A stretch of 41,441 bases of DNA. It comes from Phycisphaerales bacterium. Its GTDB lineage: Bacteria; Planctomycetota; Phycisphaerae; SM23-33. The position numbers were made by a program, and so were the translations under genes. Every line of letters begins with the position of its first letter. Positions within the stretch are counted from its first letter, which is position 1. The notes under the pieces are model-generated. The model searched no databases. It had not been told where the DNA came from and was given only the letters and a program-made list of their open reading frames with translations. The DNA lies in NCBI GenBank assembly GCA_018644725.1, contig JABGPZ010000039.1, positions 5,207-46,647 on the forward strand, in the 5' to 3' direction. Below are positions 32,731-41,422 of the stretch, piece after piece.

Positions 32731-34155
32731 ATGGCATTCATTCACGACGACTTTTTGCTCTCGGGCGAATCCGCGCAACGGTTGTATCATGACTATGCGG
32801 CAGTGATGCCCATCGTCGATTATCACTGCCATCTGCCCGCGGCAGAAATCGCAGGCGACCAGCGCTGGGACAATCTCGGCGAGGTGTGGCTGGCGGCGGA
32901 TCACTACAAGTGGCGCGCGATGCGGTCCAATGGCGTGGACGAATCGCTGGTCACGGGTGATGCGTCGTGGCGGGACAAGTTTGACGCTTTCGCGGGCACG
33001 ATGGACTATTGCCTGCGCAATCCGCTGTATCACTGGACGGCGCTGGAGCTCAAGCGCTATTTCGGAATCGACACGCTGTTGTCGGCGAACACGGCCGGCG
33101 AGATTTTTGAGCAGACGGCCGAGACGATTCGCGGCGACGGGTTTTCTGCGCGACAGCTGATGCAGACCTCCAACGTCGTGTTGACCTGCACCACCGACGA
33201 CCCGATTGACACGCTGGAGCATCACGCGGCCATTGCGGCGGACGCGTCGTTCGACGTGCAAGCCCTGCCGACCTTCCGGCCGGACAAGGCGATGGCCGTC
33301 GACAATCCCGCGCTGTTTCGGCCCTGGATCGAAGCGCTCGAAGAGCTTTGCCCGGGACGAATCGAAACCTTTGACGCGCTTCTCGCCGCCCTCGATGCGC
33401 GGCACGAATTTTTCCACAGCCTCGGCTGCCGGCTGAGCGATCATGGCATGGTGACGGTGGAATTTGACGCGGGCGGATCGCCGGCGACGCTGAATTCTGT
33501 CGTCCGCAAAGCGCGCGACGGTGAAAGCGAATCGATGTCTCACACGGATCTCGTTCAGTTCCGTTCGGCGCTGATGGTCGAGCTTGGCCGCATGAACCAT
33601 AAACGCAACTGGACGCAGCAATATCACTTCGGCTGTTTGCGGAACAACAATTCCCGCCGCTTTGCCGTCGCTGGGGCGGATGCCGGGTTTGACTCCATCG
33701 CCGACCCGGTCAACACCGCCGCGCTGGGCAAGCTCCTCGACGCGCAAGACCTCACCGACGAGCTGCCGCGCACGATTCTTTACAATCTCAACCCGGCCGA
33801 GAACTATGCGATGGCGACAATGATCGGCAACTTCCAGCAAGGCCCCGACGCGGGCAAACTTCAGCTCGGCAGCGGCTGGTGGTTCTGCGACCAGCTCGAC
33901 GGAATGAAGCTCCAGCTCGACGCGCTTAGCCAGCTCGGCCTGGTTCGCCGATTCGTGGGCATGCTCACCGACAGTCGCAGCTTCCTGAGTTATCCGCGGC
34001 ACGAATATTTCCGCCGGTTGCTGTGCGAAATCCTCGGCAGCGACATGGACGCGGGGCGACTCCCGCGTGACTTCGACCTCGTCGGCGCAACGGTCCGCGA
34101 CATCAGCTACAACAACGCCGCGCGCTATTTTCAATTTGATCTTCCGACGCTGTAG
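32731..34155 (+). CDS. uxaC: Uronate (glucuronate) isomerase
   Basis: The 474-residue amidohydrolase-fold enzyme converts D-glucuronate to D-fructuronate (and galacturonate to tagaturonate), the entry step of hexuronate catabolism. The metal-binding HxH is in VDYHCHLP near residue 32. RNPLYHWTALELKRYFGI, CTTDDPIDTLEHH, QYHFGCLRNNNSR and the C-terminal SFLSYPRHEYFRRLLCEILG are diagnostic. It is the last gene of the operon, ended by a hairpin terminator at 34202. The product is the substrate of the SDR encoded first in the operon. Confidence 0.96.
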   Translation: MAFIHDDFLLSGESAQRLYHDYAAVMPIVDYHCHLPAAEIAGDQRWDNLGEVWLAADHYKWRAMRSNGVDESLVTGDASWRDKFDAFAGTMDYCLRNPLYHWTALELKRYFGIDTLLSANTAGEIFEQTAETIRGDGFSARQLMQTSNVVLTCTTDDPIDTLEHHAAIAADASFDVQALPTFRPDKAMAVDNPALFRPWIEALEELCPGRIETFDALLAALDARHEFFHSLGCRLSDHGMVTVEFDAGGSPATLNSVVRKARDGESESMSHTDLVQFRSALMVELGRMNHKRNWTQQYHFGCLRNNNSRRFAVAGADAGFDSIADPVNTAALGKLLDAQDLTDELPRTILYNLNPAENYAMATMIGNFQQGPDAGKLQLGSGWWFCDQLDGMKLQLDALSQLGLVRRFVGMLTDSRSFLSYPRHEYFRRLLCEILGSDMDAGRLPRDFDLVGATVRDISYNNAARYFQFDLPTL

Positions 34156-34201
34156 GAACCATGCCGAGGCCATTAGGCCGCAGAGAAAACCAAAAACTCC
34201 C

Positions 34202-34234
34202 ACCCCCGCCGGGCAAACGCTCGACGGGGGTTTT
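34202..34234 (+). terminator. Uronate operon terminator
   Basis: Arms ACCCCCG / CGGGGGT with a 16-nt loop, followed by TTTTG. Its stem and loop closely resemble the hairpin at 35684-35722. Confidence 0.8.
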
Positions 34235-34332
34235 GTTTGTCGGGGGGAAGAAATTCTGTAAAAAGTTGGCGCAAATCATGCGGCGGCAGATATAGGCGGG
34301 TAGAAACTTTTACCCCAAGAAAGGACACGACA

Positions 34333-35661
34333 ATGTTACTTCAATCCCCCCATTCCCTCAAACGCGTTTCCTGTTTTCTCGTCGCCTTGTTCTGCCTCGC
34401 GTTGGTTCTGTCCGGGTGTCACAACCGCTCTTCGTCGGGCTTCGCTTTGCGTGAGGCGCCCCGTTCGTCCTGGCATCCGGCGTCCTCTCGACCTTCTCGA
34501 CCATCGGTCTCTTCTCGGCCTCGGGCCAAGGGCTATCCCATTCGTTCGGACTCGCCTCGCCCGCAGGATCTCAGCTCCAAAGGGGGGTTGCTCACTGGCG
34601 GAAGTCTCGACGATTTAGCTGGCCTTGCTTCCTATTGGGCGTTGGCCGAGACCTTGTCCAACCGGTCCGAGTCCGTTGCAGACTATTCGCCCGTGGTGTT
34701 TCAGATCAATGACCAGCGAGGCAAGCCCATCGGGGGCTGTGAGGTGCAAATCGACGGCCTGAAACGATGGAACACGCTCCATGCGAAAACCAAATCAAAT
34801 GGCAAAATCATCCTGCTCGACACGCTCGACGGGGTGCGCCATGGGAGCGAAAAAGAGCTTACGCTTCGTCTGCGCCCGCCGCAACGGCAAGTGTGGACAA
34901 CGCATCAAATCCGGGTCCATGCCCAAAGCGGCACACCTCATGTCGTGCAATTGCAACACTACCGCGCCGAGGCTCCGCAGAAAATGGACCTCGCCTTTGT
35001 CATCGACACGACAGGGTCGATGGGAGACGAATTGAAGTATTGCCAAGTTGAAATTCAGGGAATCGCGCGCGCTATCGCCCGGCGGTTTCCCAACGTTCAA
35101 CAGCGGTACGCCTTGGTCGTATATCGTGACCGCGGCGACGACTATGTCGTTCACAAATATGACTTCACCGATTCTCTTCAGGCGTTTGAAAGAACGCTGA
35201 GTCAATGTTCAGCCTCTGGCGGCGGCGATTATCCCGAAGCCGTGGAGCGCGGCCTGGAGGCTGCAGGACAATTGCAATGGCAGTCCGGCAATGTGGCCCG
35301 GGTCTGCTTTCATCTCGCCGACGCGCCTCCTCACGACCGTGCCATCGAGCGCACCTTCAAGGCCGTTTCCGCTTTGCGCACCCAGGGCGTTGCGCTGTAC
35401 CCGGTCGCAGCCTCCGGCGTGGACAAGCTCGCCGAGTGGACCATGCGCACCGAAGCGCTGATGACCGGAAGCAACTACCTGTTTTTGACGGATGACGCGG
35501 GGGTCGGAAACCCGCACGCAACGCCCACCGCCGGGCGCTTTGATGTCGAAACGCTGAAAGAACTGATGATCCGCATGGCGGTGCAGGAATTAACGGGCTT
35601 CAAGCTGTCCTCGCGCCGAGGCGAAGTCCTGCGCACCGCGTGGGGCGAAGACGGCCCGTAA
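34333..35661 (+). CDS. VWA-domain lipoprotein
   Basis: The 442-residue protein has a lipoprotein signal (LVLSG before the Cys near residue 29), then a Ser/Arg/Pro-rich linker (about 30-95). A carboxypeptidase-regulatory-like beta domain follows (about 115-210: VVFQINDQRGKPIGGCEVQI...). Next is a von Willebrand factor A domain (about 218-420) with the metal-ion-dependent adhesion motif DTTGSM, VVYRDRGD and HLADAPPH. This is an envelope adhesion or signalling protein; the ligand is unknown. AAAGGA lies 8-9 nt before the ATG at 34333, and upstream in-frame codons are rejected because the signal peptide begins here. It sits alone between two similar terminators. Confidence 0.85.
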   Translation: MLLQSPHSLKRVSCFLVALFCLALVLSGCHNRSSSGFALREAPRSSWHPASSRPSRPSVSSRPRAKGYPIRSDSPRPQDLSSKGGLLTGGSLDDLAGLASYWALAETLSNRSESVADYSPVVFQINDQRGKPIGGCEVQIDGLKRWNTLHAKTKSNGKIILLDTLDGVRHGSEKELTLRLRPPQRQVWTTHQIRVHAQSGTPHVVQLQHYRAEAPQKMDLAFVIDTTGSMGDELKYCQVEIQGIARAIARRFPNVQQRYALVVYRDRGDDYVVHKYDFTDSLQAFERTLSQCSASGGGDYPEAVERGLEAAGQLQWQSGNVARVCFHLADAPPHDRAIERTFKAVSALRTQGVALYPVAASGVDKLAEWTMRTEALMTGSNYLFLTDDAGVGNPHATPTAGRFDVETLKELMIRMAVQELTGFKLSSRRGEVLRTAWGEDGP

Positions 35662-36007
35662 CAAGGCCGGATATCACATTGAAAACCACCCCCGCCGGGC
35701 TGACGCTCGATGGGGGTGGTGTTGTGTAGCGGCGCTCGCCAGGCTTTGGGCAACCTGTCCGGCTTCGTGGCTGGCGGCGCGGGCGATTCGCGTCACCTTG
35801 ATTTTGGGCGGCATTGTAGATTTTTTTATAGGGCCGTCGTCGCGGAATTGGCCCTGTATTCAAGGGGTTTACGCGATGGCCCCAGCCGCGGGAAGAAAAA
35901 TGACATCATTTTCATGTTTCTCTCATGCGGGTTTTGATATTGTTGAGAGTGGACCATGGCATAGGGCTGTGGTCTGGCCAGAGGGATTCCCTCTAAGGAG
36001 AGAACTC
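35662..36007. other. Gap with terminator and leader of the charged-protein gene
   Basis: After the hairpin at 35684-35722 no gene is seen. A T-run lies near 35820, and a small AGAGGG/CCCTCT hairpin lies just before the Shine-Dalgarno sequence of the gene at 36008. No clear -35/-10 pair stands out. Confidence 0.4.
35684..35722 (+). terminator. Terminator of the VWA gene
   Basis: Arms CCACCCCC / GGGGGTGG. The 5' arm and loop share ACCCCCGCCGGGC and ACGCTCGA with the uxaC terminator. The following T content is modest, so it may be partly Rho-assisted. Confidence 0.65.
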
Positions 36008-37117
36008 ATGATGAAAATGATGAAACAGTTCGCAATACTCGCAGTCGTCGCCAGCGCGTCGTTGGCAATGGCGGAAGGCCGCGCTCCGGCCAAAGCGGCC
36101 GATGCCCGCCCCGAAGCGACGGTGATGAATCGCGCCTTCACCGGCAAAGGCAAGCTGCGTGACGAATCAACATTGCTGATCCTCACGAAACCGAAGATTC
36201 TGATCAACGAAGAACAGTCGCGCACGGCACCCCCTGCGGCCCGTCGTGGCGATGCCCGCATTGCTCGCCTCGAAGCAACGGTGATGCGCCTGTCGGGCGA
36301 AGTGCGCAGCCTGCGCGCCGAGCTTGCCAAGGTCAAAGCCGCGAAGGCCACCGATCGCGCTCCCCAGCGCGACCACGACCGCAAACCGCCCGCCGCCAAA
36401 GCACCCGCAAAGCGTAGCTACGAGTCGCATCGCGCGGAAATGATGAAACGCATTCAGGAAAAGATGGCCGCACTGAAAAAGGGTCCTTCCCGCGTCCAGG
36501 CCGCCGCAAAGCCCGGTTGCCCCAAGGCCGCCGCGCCAGCCAAGAAGTATGCGCCGGAAACGCTGAAGAAAATGGTGTTGGCCGCCAAGGACAACCCGCG
36601 TGCGTGTGCCCGCGTGATCGCCGCCGCCAAAAAAGACCCCATCCTCGCGAAGAAACTCGGCTGGATGAAAGAACAAATGGCCAAGGGCGCGACGATCACC
36701 CCCCAGCAGGGCGGCCCCAAGTGTGGCTGTGGCAAACCCCAGATGGACCAGCCCCAGCGCCGTCGGCACCATGAAGAAGACGACGAAGACGATGAGCGGG
36801 AACGCCATCGCCGCTGGCACGAAGAAGAAGACGAAGAACGCGAACGCCATCGCCATTGGCATGATGATGACGACGAAGATTGTGATGACGACGATGATGA
36901 CGAACGCGAACACCGCGGCCGTCGCTGGCATGACGATGATGAAGATGACGACGAAGATGACGATGACGACGAAGATTATGATGACGACGATGAACGCCGT
37001 GGCCGTCGCCGTCGTGACCGCGACGACGATGAAGATGAAGAAGACGAAGACGACGAAGACGATGATCACAAGAAGCGCAAGCGCAAAACCAAGCGCGATC
37101 GTCGAAGCCGGAAGTAA
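36008..37117 (+). CDS. Exported protein with an extreme Asp/Glu/His/Arg mixed-charge C-terminus
   Basis: The 369-residue precursor has a Sec signal peptide (ILAVVASASLAMA, cleavage before EG). Residues about 75-110 form a coiled coil (RIARLEATVMRLSGEVRSLRAELAKVKAAK). A basic helical region with cysteines follows (PGCPKAAAP, CGCGKPQMDQ). From about 250 to the end there are repeats of an acidic cluster, then RERHRRWHEEED-type segments, finishing with a Lys/Arg tail. WH-acidic units recur three times. Such tails bind metal ions or form salt-bridged gels or condensates; no catalytic domain is present. AAGGAG lies 7 nt before the ATG. It directly precedes a two-component system whose sensor loop is also mixed-charge, so it may be a ligand or target of that system. 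Confidence 0.75.
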   Translation: MMKMMKQFAILAVVASASLAMAEGRAPAKAADARPEATVMNRAFTGKGKLRDESTLLILTKPKILINEEQSRTAPPAARRGDARIARLEATVMRLSGEVRSLRAELAKVKAAKATDRAPQRDHDRKPPAAKAPAKRSYESHRAEMMKRIQEKMAALKKGPSRVQAAAKPGCPKAAAPAKKYAPETLKKMVLAAKDNPRACARVIAAAKKDPILAKKLGWMKEQMAKGATITPQQGGPKCGCGKPQMDQPQRRRHHEEDDEDDERERHRRWHEEEDEERERHRHWHDDDDEDCDDDDDDEREHRGRRWHDDDEDDDEDDDDDEDYDDDDERRGRRRRDRDDDEDEEDEDDEDDDHKKRKRKTKRDRRSRK

Positions 37118-37243
37118 GCGAAAATCATTGAACGGTTCCGTCGAGCCGTGTCGATAAATCGATAGACGCACATGCCGGCTGATGGGAGACCGTCGGTCGG
37201 CCTGTGTCGTTATGGACCACCCCACCCTCACCCCGAGGACACT

Positions 37244-37918
37244 ATGCGAATCCTGGTTGTCGAAGACTATCCGCCTCTGCGCGACTCGCTCGTGCGGACG
37301 CTCGAAGACGAATCCTACGGCGTCGACGCTGCCGCCGATGGCGAGGAGGGGCTGTGGTATGCCCAGGGCAACGACTATGACGCGATTGTCCTCGATATCA
37401 TGCTACCGAAAAAAACGGGCATCGAAGTGCTCCAGGCCCTGCGCGCGGAGGGCAACGAAATCCCCGTCCTGCTCCTGACGGCGCTGGGCGCGAACGAAGA
37501 CGTCATCCGCGGGCTCGACGCCGGAGCCGATGATTATCTCACCAAGCCCTTCAACGTCGAGGTGCTCCTCGCGCGGGTGCGCGCAATGGTCCGGCGCGGC
37601 TATCAACAACATTCGCCCAAGATCGAGATCGGCGAAATCATTCTCGACACCGCCGCCCAGAGCGTGTCCGCTGCCGGGCAAGATGTCACACTGACCGCCC
37701 GCGAATATGCGCTGCTGGAATTTCTGGTCCGCCGCGTGGGCGAGGTCGTTTCGCGCAGCGAGATTTGGGAACATCTCTACGCGTTCCATTCCGAAGCGAC
37801 CAGCAACGTCGTCGACGTGTACATCGGCTACCTGCGCCGCAAGCTCGGCGAGGCCGGCAAACAAATCAAGACCCTCCGAGGCCGAGGCTATCGGCTGACG
37901 ACAGGCAAGGACGCATGA
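37244..37918 (+). CDS. OmpR/PhoB-family response regulator
   Basis: The 224-residue regulator has a receiver domain (1-~115) with the acidic pocket VVEDYPP, phospho-acceptor Asp51 in IVLDIMLPKKTG, Thr in LLLTALG and Lys in LTKPF. A winged-helix DNA-binding domain follows (about 125-220: LTAREYALLEFLVRRVGEVVSRSEIWEHLY... VVDVYIGYLRRKL... IKTLRGRGYRL). GAGG precedes the ATG. The stop overlaps the histidine kinase start (ATGA), so the pair is translationally coupled. Confidence 0.95.
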   Translation: MRILVVEDYPPLRDSLVRTLEDESYGVDAAADGEEGLWYAQGNDYDAIVLDIMLPKKTGIEVLQALRAEGNEIPVLLLTALGANEDVIRGLDAGADDYLTKPFNVEVLLARVRAMVRRGYQQHSPKIEIGEIILDTAAQSVSAAGQDVTLTAREYALLEFLVRRVGEVVSRSEIWEHLYAFHSEATSNVVDVYIGYLRRKLGEAGKQIKTLRGRGYRLTTGKDA

Positions 37919-39534
37919 CCCCATTGACCTCCAATCCGGACCGGGCCTCACGACGCGGGGCGCCATCGATCCAGCGGCGATTGCTGCTGGGTGCGGGGGT
38001 GTTGTTGCTGTTGGCGCTGCTTGGCCAGGCGGTGGCGGGGGAATATTCCCGCAACAAACTCTGGCAACAGGAATTTGACGCGCGGTGTTTGCGCTCACTG
38101 GCGAGCTTGAAAAAACGCCTTCCGCCGGTGTTGTTCCGCCGGATGGTCGAACAGCGCCGCGCCGGGAAAGAGGTTGCGCCGGACCAGGTGTGGCCCCTCG
38201 ACGGGGAGGACGGGCTGAACATTGACGGGCTGGTGTATTACCGGCTGGTGATCGAGGTCGACGACACTCCATATACGCTGTCCTCGGCCAAGGTCGCGCC
38301 AGAGCTTCGCGAAGAGCGCACGGTGTCTGCCCCGCCGCACACCACCATCGAGGCGGGCATTGCCGAGATCGACGGTGCGCCTCTTGCCGTTCGGCGCTAC
38401 ACGACTTCGCCCGCCAAGCAGCGCGAGTGGAAACGCGAAGAGTTTCGCCGTCCCGGTGAACCGGACCGCCCAGGCCCGGGATCCCGTCGCGAAGAAGACC
38501 GTCGCGAACGCGGACCGCGCCGAGGAGGCCCCGCGCGGATGGAAGAGTATCGCGAGCGCATCGCCAAGCGCGTGCCGATGATGCGCGAGCTGGTCGTGTG
38601 CTTCGACGCGTCGGAACTCGCCGCCCAGCGCCAGGGCTATCGCCTGCGGGCGTTGGGGATCACGGGCATGGTCGTGGCGGTGACGTCGCTCTTATTGTTG
38701 TTGCTGGTGCGCGGGTCGTTGCGCGGCGTACGCAAATTGTGCGAGGAAATCGACGGTCTCGACGCGAATCAACTCGCGCCGGTCTCGGCCGAGGGCTTGC
38801 CGCAGGAACTCCTCGGGGTGACCGAAACTCTCAACAGCGCGATTGCGCGCGTGGACGAATCGTATCGCCGCGAAAAAGCGTTCAGCGACAACGTCGCCCA
38901 CGAATTGCGGACGCCGATCGCCGTCGTATGCAACGAAGCCGAGCTTGCACTGCGCAAAGAGCGCAACATCGAGGCGTACCAAGCCTCGCTCGCACACATT
39001 CTCGACAGCGCGTACCTTCAGCAGGGCCTGGTGGAAAAATTGCTCCATCTCAGCCGGCTCGAAGGCGGAAAAATTTCGATCTCCCTTTCGCCCGTCGATC
39101 TGGGCGAACAGGCGCGGCGGAATCTCGACGACGCGATGACCGTCGCCAAGCGCACAGACGTGCTCGTCGAGACCGATCTTCAGCCCGCGCCGCTGGAGAC
39201 CGACCTGATTCTTCTGTCCCAGGCCGTGGGCAATCTGCTGGACAATGCGCTGGCCTATGCCTCGCCAGAGACGACCGTTCGCGTGCGCACCGCCCGCGTC
39301 GGCGACAAGGGCGTCTTTGAAGTGTCGAACACGGCCACGGGTCTTTCGGCCGGGGACCTGTCCCATCTCACCCAGCGCTTCTGGCGCAAGGACGAGGCCC
39401 GCAGCGAACTCGCACTCCACGCGGGGCTGGGGCTGACGCTGGTCGAACAGCTGGTCGCCTGCCTCGGCGGGGACCTGTCGTTCTCCCTCGATGGCGACAC
39501 CCTTTCCGCGCGGATCGAACTGCCCACCACATAG
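37915..39534 (+). CDS. Sensor histidine kinase
   Basis: The 539-residue inner-membrane kinase has TM1 (about 25-44), a periplasmic domain (about 45-243), TM2 (about 245-265), a HAMP-like linker, a dimerisation domain with His329 in FSDNVAHELRTP, and an ATPase domain with NLLDNALAYA and GLGLTLVEQL. The usual DxGxG of the G1 box reads SNTATGLS, an Asn-for-Asp change seen in some QseC-like kinases. The periplasmic loop contains an Arg/Glu/Pro/Gly-rich mixed-charge insert (about 180-210: RRPGEPDRPGPG, REEDRRERGPRRGG), suited to sensing polyanions, metals or the charged protein encoded just upstream. No terminator is visible between this gene and the rnpB promoter. Confidence 0.93.
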   Translation: MTPLTSNPDRASRRGAPSIQRRLLLGAGVLLLLALLGQAVAGEYSRNKLWQQEFDARCLRSLASLKKRLPPVLFRRMVEQRRAGKEVAPDQVWPLDGEDGLNIDGLVYYRLVIEVDDTPYTLSSAKVAPELREERTVSAPPHTTIEAGIAEIDGAPLAVRRYTTSPAKQREWKREEFRRPGEPDRPGPGSRREEDRRERGPRRGGPARMEEYRERIAKRVPMMRELVVCFDASELAAQRQGYRLRALGITGMVVAVTSLLLLLLVRGSLRGVRKLCEEIDGLDANQLAPVSAEGLPQELLGVTETLNSAIARVDESYRREKAFSDNVAHELRTPIAVVCNEAELALRKERNIEAYQASLAHILDSAYLQQGLVEKLLHLSRLEGGKISISLSPVDLGEQARRNLDDAMTVAKRTDVLVETDLQPAPLETDLILLSQAVGNLLDNALAYASPETTVRVRTARVGDKGVFEVSNTATGLSAGDLSHLTQRFWRKDEARSELALHAGLGLTLVEQLVACLGGDLSFSLDGDTLSARIELPTT

Positions 39535-39551
39535 AAATTGTAATTCCTCCC

Positions 39552-39634
39552 CTTGTAGAAATGGAGATTCGCGGGTATTTTTGTTTGCGTCGAAACGGAG
39601 CAATACTCTTGTAGAAATGGAGATTCGCGGGTAT
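39552..39634 (+). repeat. Direct repeat duplicating the rnpB promoter
   Basis: A 27-bp sequence beginning CTTGTAGAAATGG and ending CGCGGGTAT occurs perfectly at 39552-39578 and again at 39608-39634. Each copy carries TTGTAG and the first bases of a -10. Confidence 0.9.
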
Positions 39635-39637
39635 ACT
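39609..39637 (+). promoter_or_regulatory. rnpB promoter
   Basis: TTGTAG (39609-39614), 17-bp spacer, TATACT (39632-39637). The start would fall at about 39644, the 5' end of helix P1. The upstream repeat provides a second, weaker version with TATTTT as -10 (39576-39581). Confidence 0.75.
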
Positions 39638-39642
39638 TCCGC

Positions 39643-40046
<404 letters not shown>

Positions 40047-40475
40047 ATTTTAAAGACAGCACCAAACGGTGACTTTCATAGATCACACAACTGCCCTGCG
40101 CGCTCCGCATCCCCACTTCGCGCAAGGCGCAGTGCATGCGGTTTGACCATTTTCACCCGCCAGAATTGGCGGGTGTTTTTTTGTCTGGTTTGGGCCGGCT
40201 TTTCGGACCGGTTTTTGGGGCACGCGCGAGGCTGCCCCTTTTGGACTTTGGCTTTTTTTGCGGGCTACCGCGAACTGTTCTTGGTAAGTTGTTTTTGATA
40301 CAGGAATTGTGGGCTTTTTGGGCCGAGTGGGGGGCGGCCGGCGAGTTCCCAAAACGGACTATAGTTTTTTTATAATAGTTCTTGCGGAAATCTATATTGT
40401 CGGTTTTATTATAAGCCTACGAGATTTAGGCGATCTCGGAACAGAAGCTCGCTCAACTGAACAAGGAGATGAATC
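40047..40475. other. Gap between rnpB and the PEP-CTERM gene
   Basis: It holds the strong terminator at 40154 and, near 40365-40420, an AT-rich stretch with TATAAT-like sequences that probably contains the promoter of the next gene; I cannot pick a single -35/-10 pair. No gene is seen. Confidence 0.5.
40154..40182 (+). terminator. Strong intrinsic terminator after rnpB
   Basis: Perfect 9-bp arms CACCCGCCA / TGGCGGGTG with a GAAT loop, followed by a run of T's. It lies about 108 nt beyond the mature rnpB 3' end, so the primary transcript would need 3' trimming. Confidence 0.9.
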
Positions 40476-41270
40476 ATGAAACGCACCGCACTACTTTTAC
40501 TCGTGGCACTGGTTGCCCTTCCGGCGTCGGCTGCGACAACGATCCTGTCAACCGACTTCGAAAGTCTTGCCGTGGGAGCTGCTACAGCGACTTCGCTTGA
40601 TGGAGTTACGACGGGTGGAGCGTGGACGCTCCCGACGACTCCTACAGACTTGAATGTCAATAACTACGACACCGCAGTTCCAGGAAATCGCGGCCTGATT
40701 GTCTGGGAAGACGCCGTTACCAAGCGCACAACCCACGAGTTGGTTTCGGTGACTCTCACAACCGCGGCGGATTTTTCTGCCCAAGAGCAAACCTGGAGCC
40801 TCGACACGCTTCAACAAGGCGCGGCCACCTCGCAGATCAAGAACACCATCTACGAATTCCGGGGTAATGATGGCGCGGTTGTCGCGCAATTCCGCTGGCG
40901 GTCAAATTCCGGATTGTTCCAGTATGGCGATGGTATTGGCGGCTGGACCGACATTGGGAACGTGACGACCCCCGCAGTCGCCAGCACGACTTGGGATCCC
41001 ACCCTGCTGAGTACGCTTTCGGTAACGTTTTCGGGAACGGATGTCGATGTGACGTTTGGAACGTTGACGACGCCGACAACAATTGCTGCGTTGAATTCGA
41101 CAACCAATATTGAATCCTTTCACCTCACGATCCAGAACACGGGTACCGCATCGAAGACCAATTTGGGTGGTCACATTGACAACCTCACGGCCTCGGTGGT
41201 TCCCGAACCCGCGACGATGAGCCTGCTGGCCCTCGGCGGCATGGCGATGCTTCGACGCAAAAAGAAATAG
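40476..41270 (+). CDS. PEP-CTERM-anchored secreted protein
   Basis: The 264-residue precursor has a Sec signal peptide (LLLLVALVALPASA, residues 6-19). A Thr/Ser/Gly-rich beta-strand-rich body follows (about 20-235), with no recognised catalytic residues and an overall look of a concanavalin-like or jelly-roll domain. It ends in a PEP-CTERM sorting signal: VPEPATMSLLALGG, a short hydrophobic segment, then RRKKK. Such proteins are cut by an exosortase at the PEP motif and delivered to the cell surface or extracellular matrix. AAGGAG lies 8 nt before the ATG. No exosortase gene is in the window. Confidence 0.88.
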   Translation: MKRTALLLLVALVALPASAATTILSTDFESLAVGAATATSLDGVTTGGAWTLPTTPTDLNVNNYDTAVPGNRGLIVWEDAVTKRTTHELVSVTLTTAADFSAQEQTWSLDTLQQGAATSQIKNTIYEFRGNDGAVVAQFRWRSNSGLFQYGDGIGGWTDIGNVTTPAVASTTWDPTLLSTLSVTFSGTDVDVTFGTLTTPTTIAALNSTTNIESFHLTIQNTGTASKTNLGGHIDNLTASVVPEPATMSLLALGGMAMLRRKKK

Positions 41271-41277
41271 AACACAT

Positions 41278-41297
41278 GGGCGAATGATTATTCGCCC
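41278..41297. repeat. REP-like hairpin repeat, copy C
   Basis: GGGCGAAT-GATT-ATTCGCCC followed by CCTACGACA, matching copy A at 27642 in loop and flank with compensatory change in the stem (A-T swapped to T-A). Confidence 0.75.
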
Positions 41298-41332
41298 CTA
41301 CGACAGAGACAGAAACACAAATCGAATCTTGT

Positions 41333-41362
41333 AGGGGCGTCCTTGATGGGCGCCCTTTTTTT
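41333..41362 (+). terminator. Terminator of the PEP-CTERM gene
   Basis: Arms AGGGGCG / CGCCCT with one bulge, followed by seven T's. It overlaps the right part of the REP-like element (GTAGGGGCG). Confidence 0.7.
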
Positions 41363-41394
41363 GTACTCTTTCTTTTCTGTCCCCTTTTTTTATG

Positions 41395-41422
41395 TGTCAT
41401 CCTGAGCGAAGCCGAAGGACCT
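41395..41422. repeat. Dispersed environmental repeat fragment
   Basis: TGTCATCCTGAGCGAAGCCG and the following AAGGACCT match a repeat type I recognise as scattered through intergenic regions of many unrelated bacteria. It is cut by the window edge or its context is not visible. Confidence 0.5.

Noticed and set aside
31144-34203. 1019-codon open frame on the minus strand
   Set aside because: It is fully antisense to gnd and uxaC, which have clear family motifs. High-GC codon use produces the long shadow frame.
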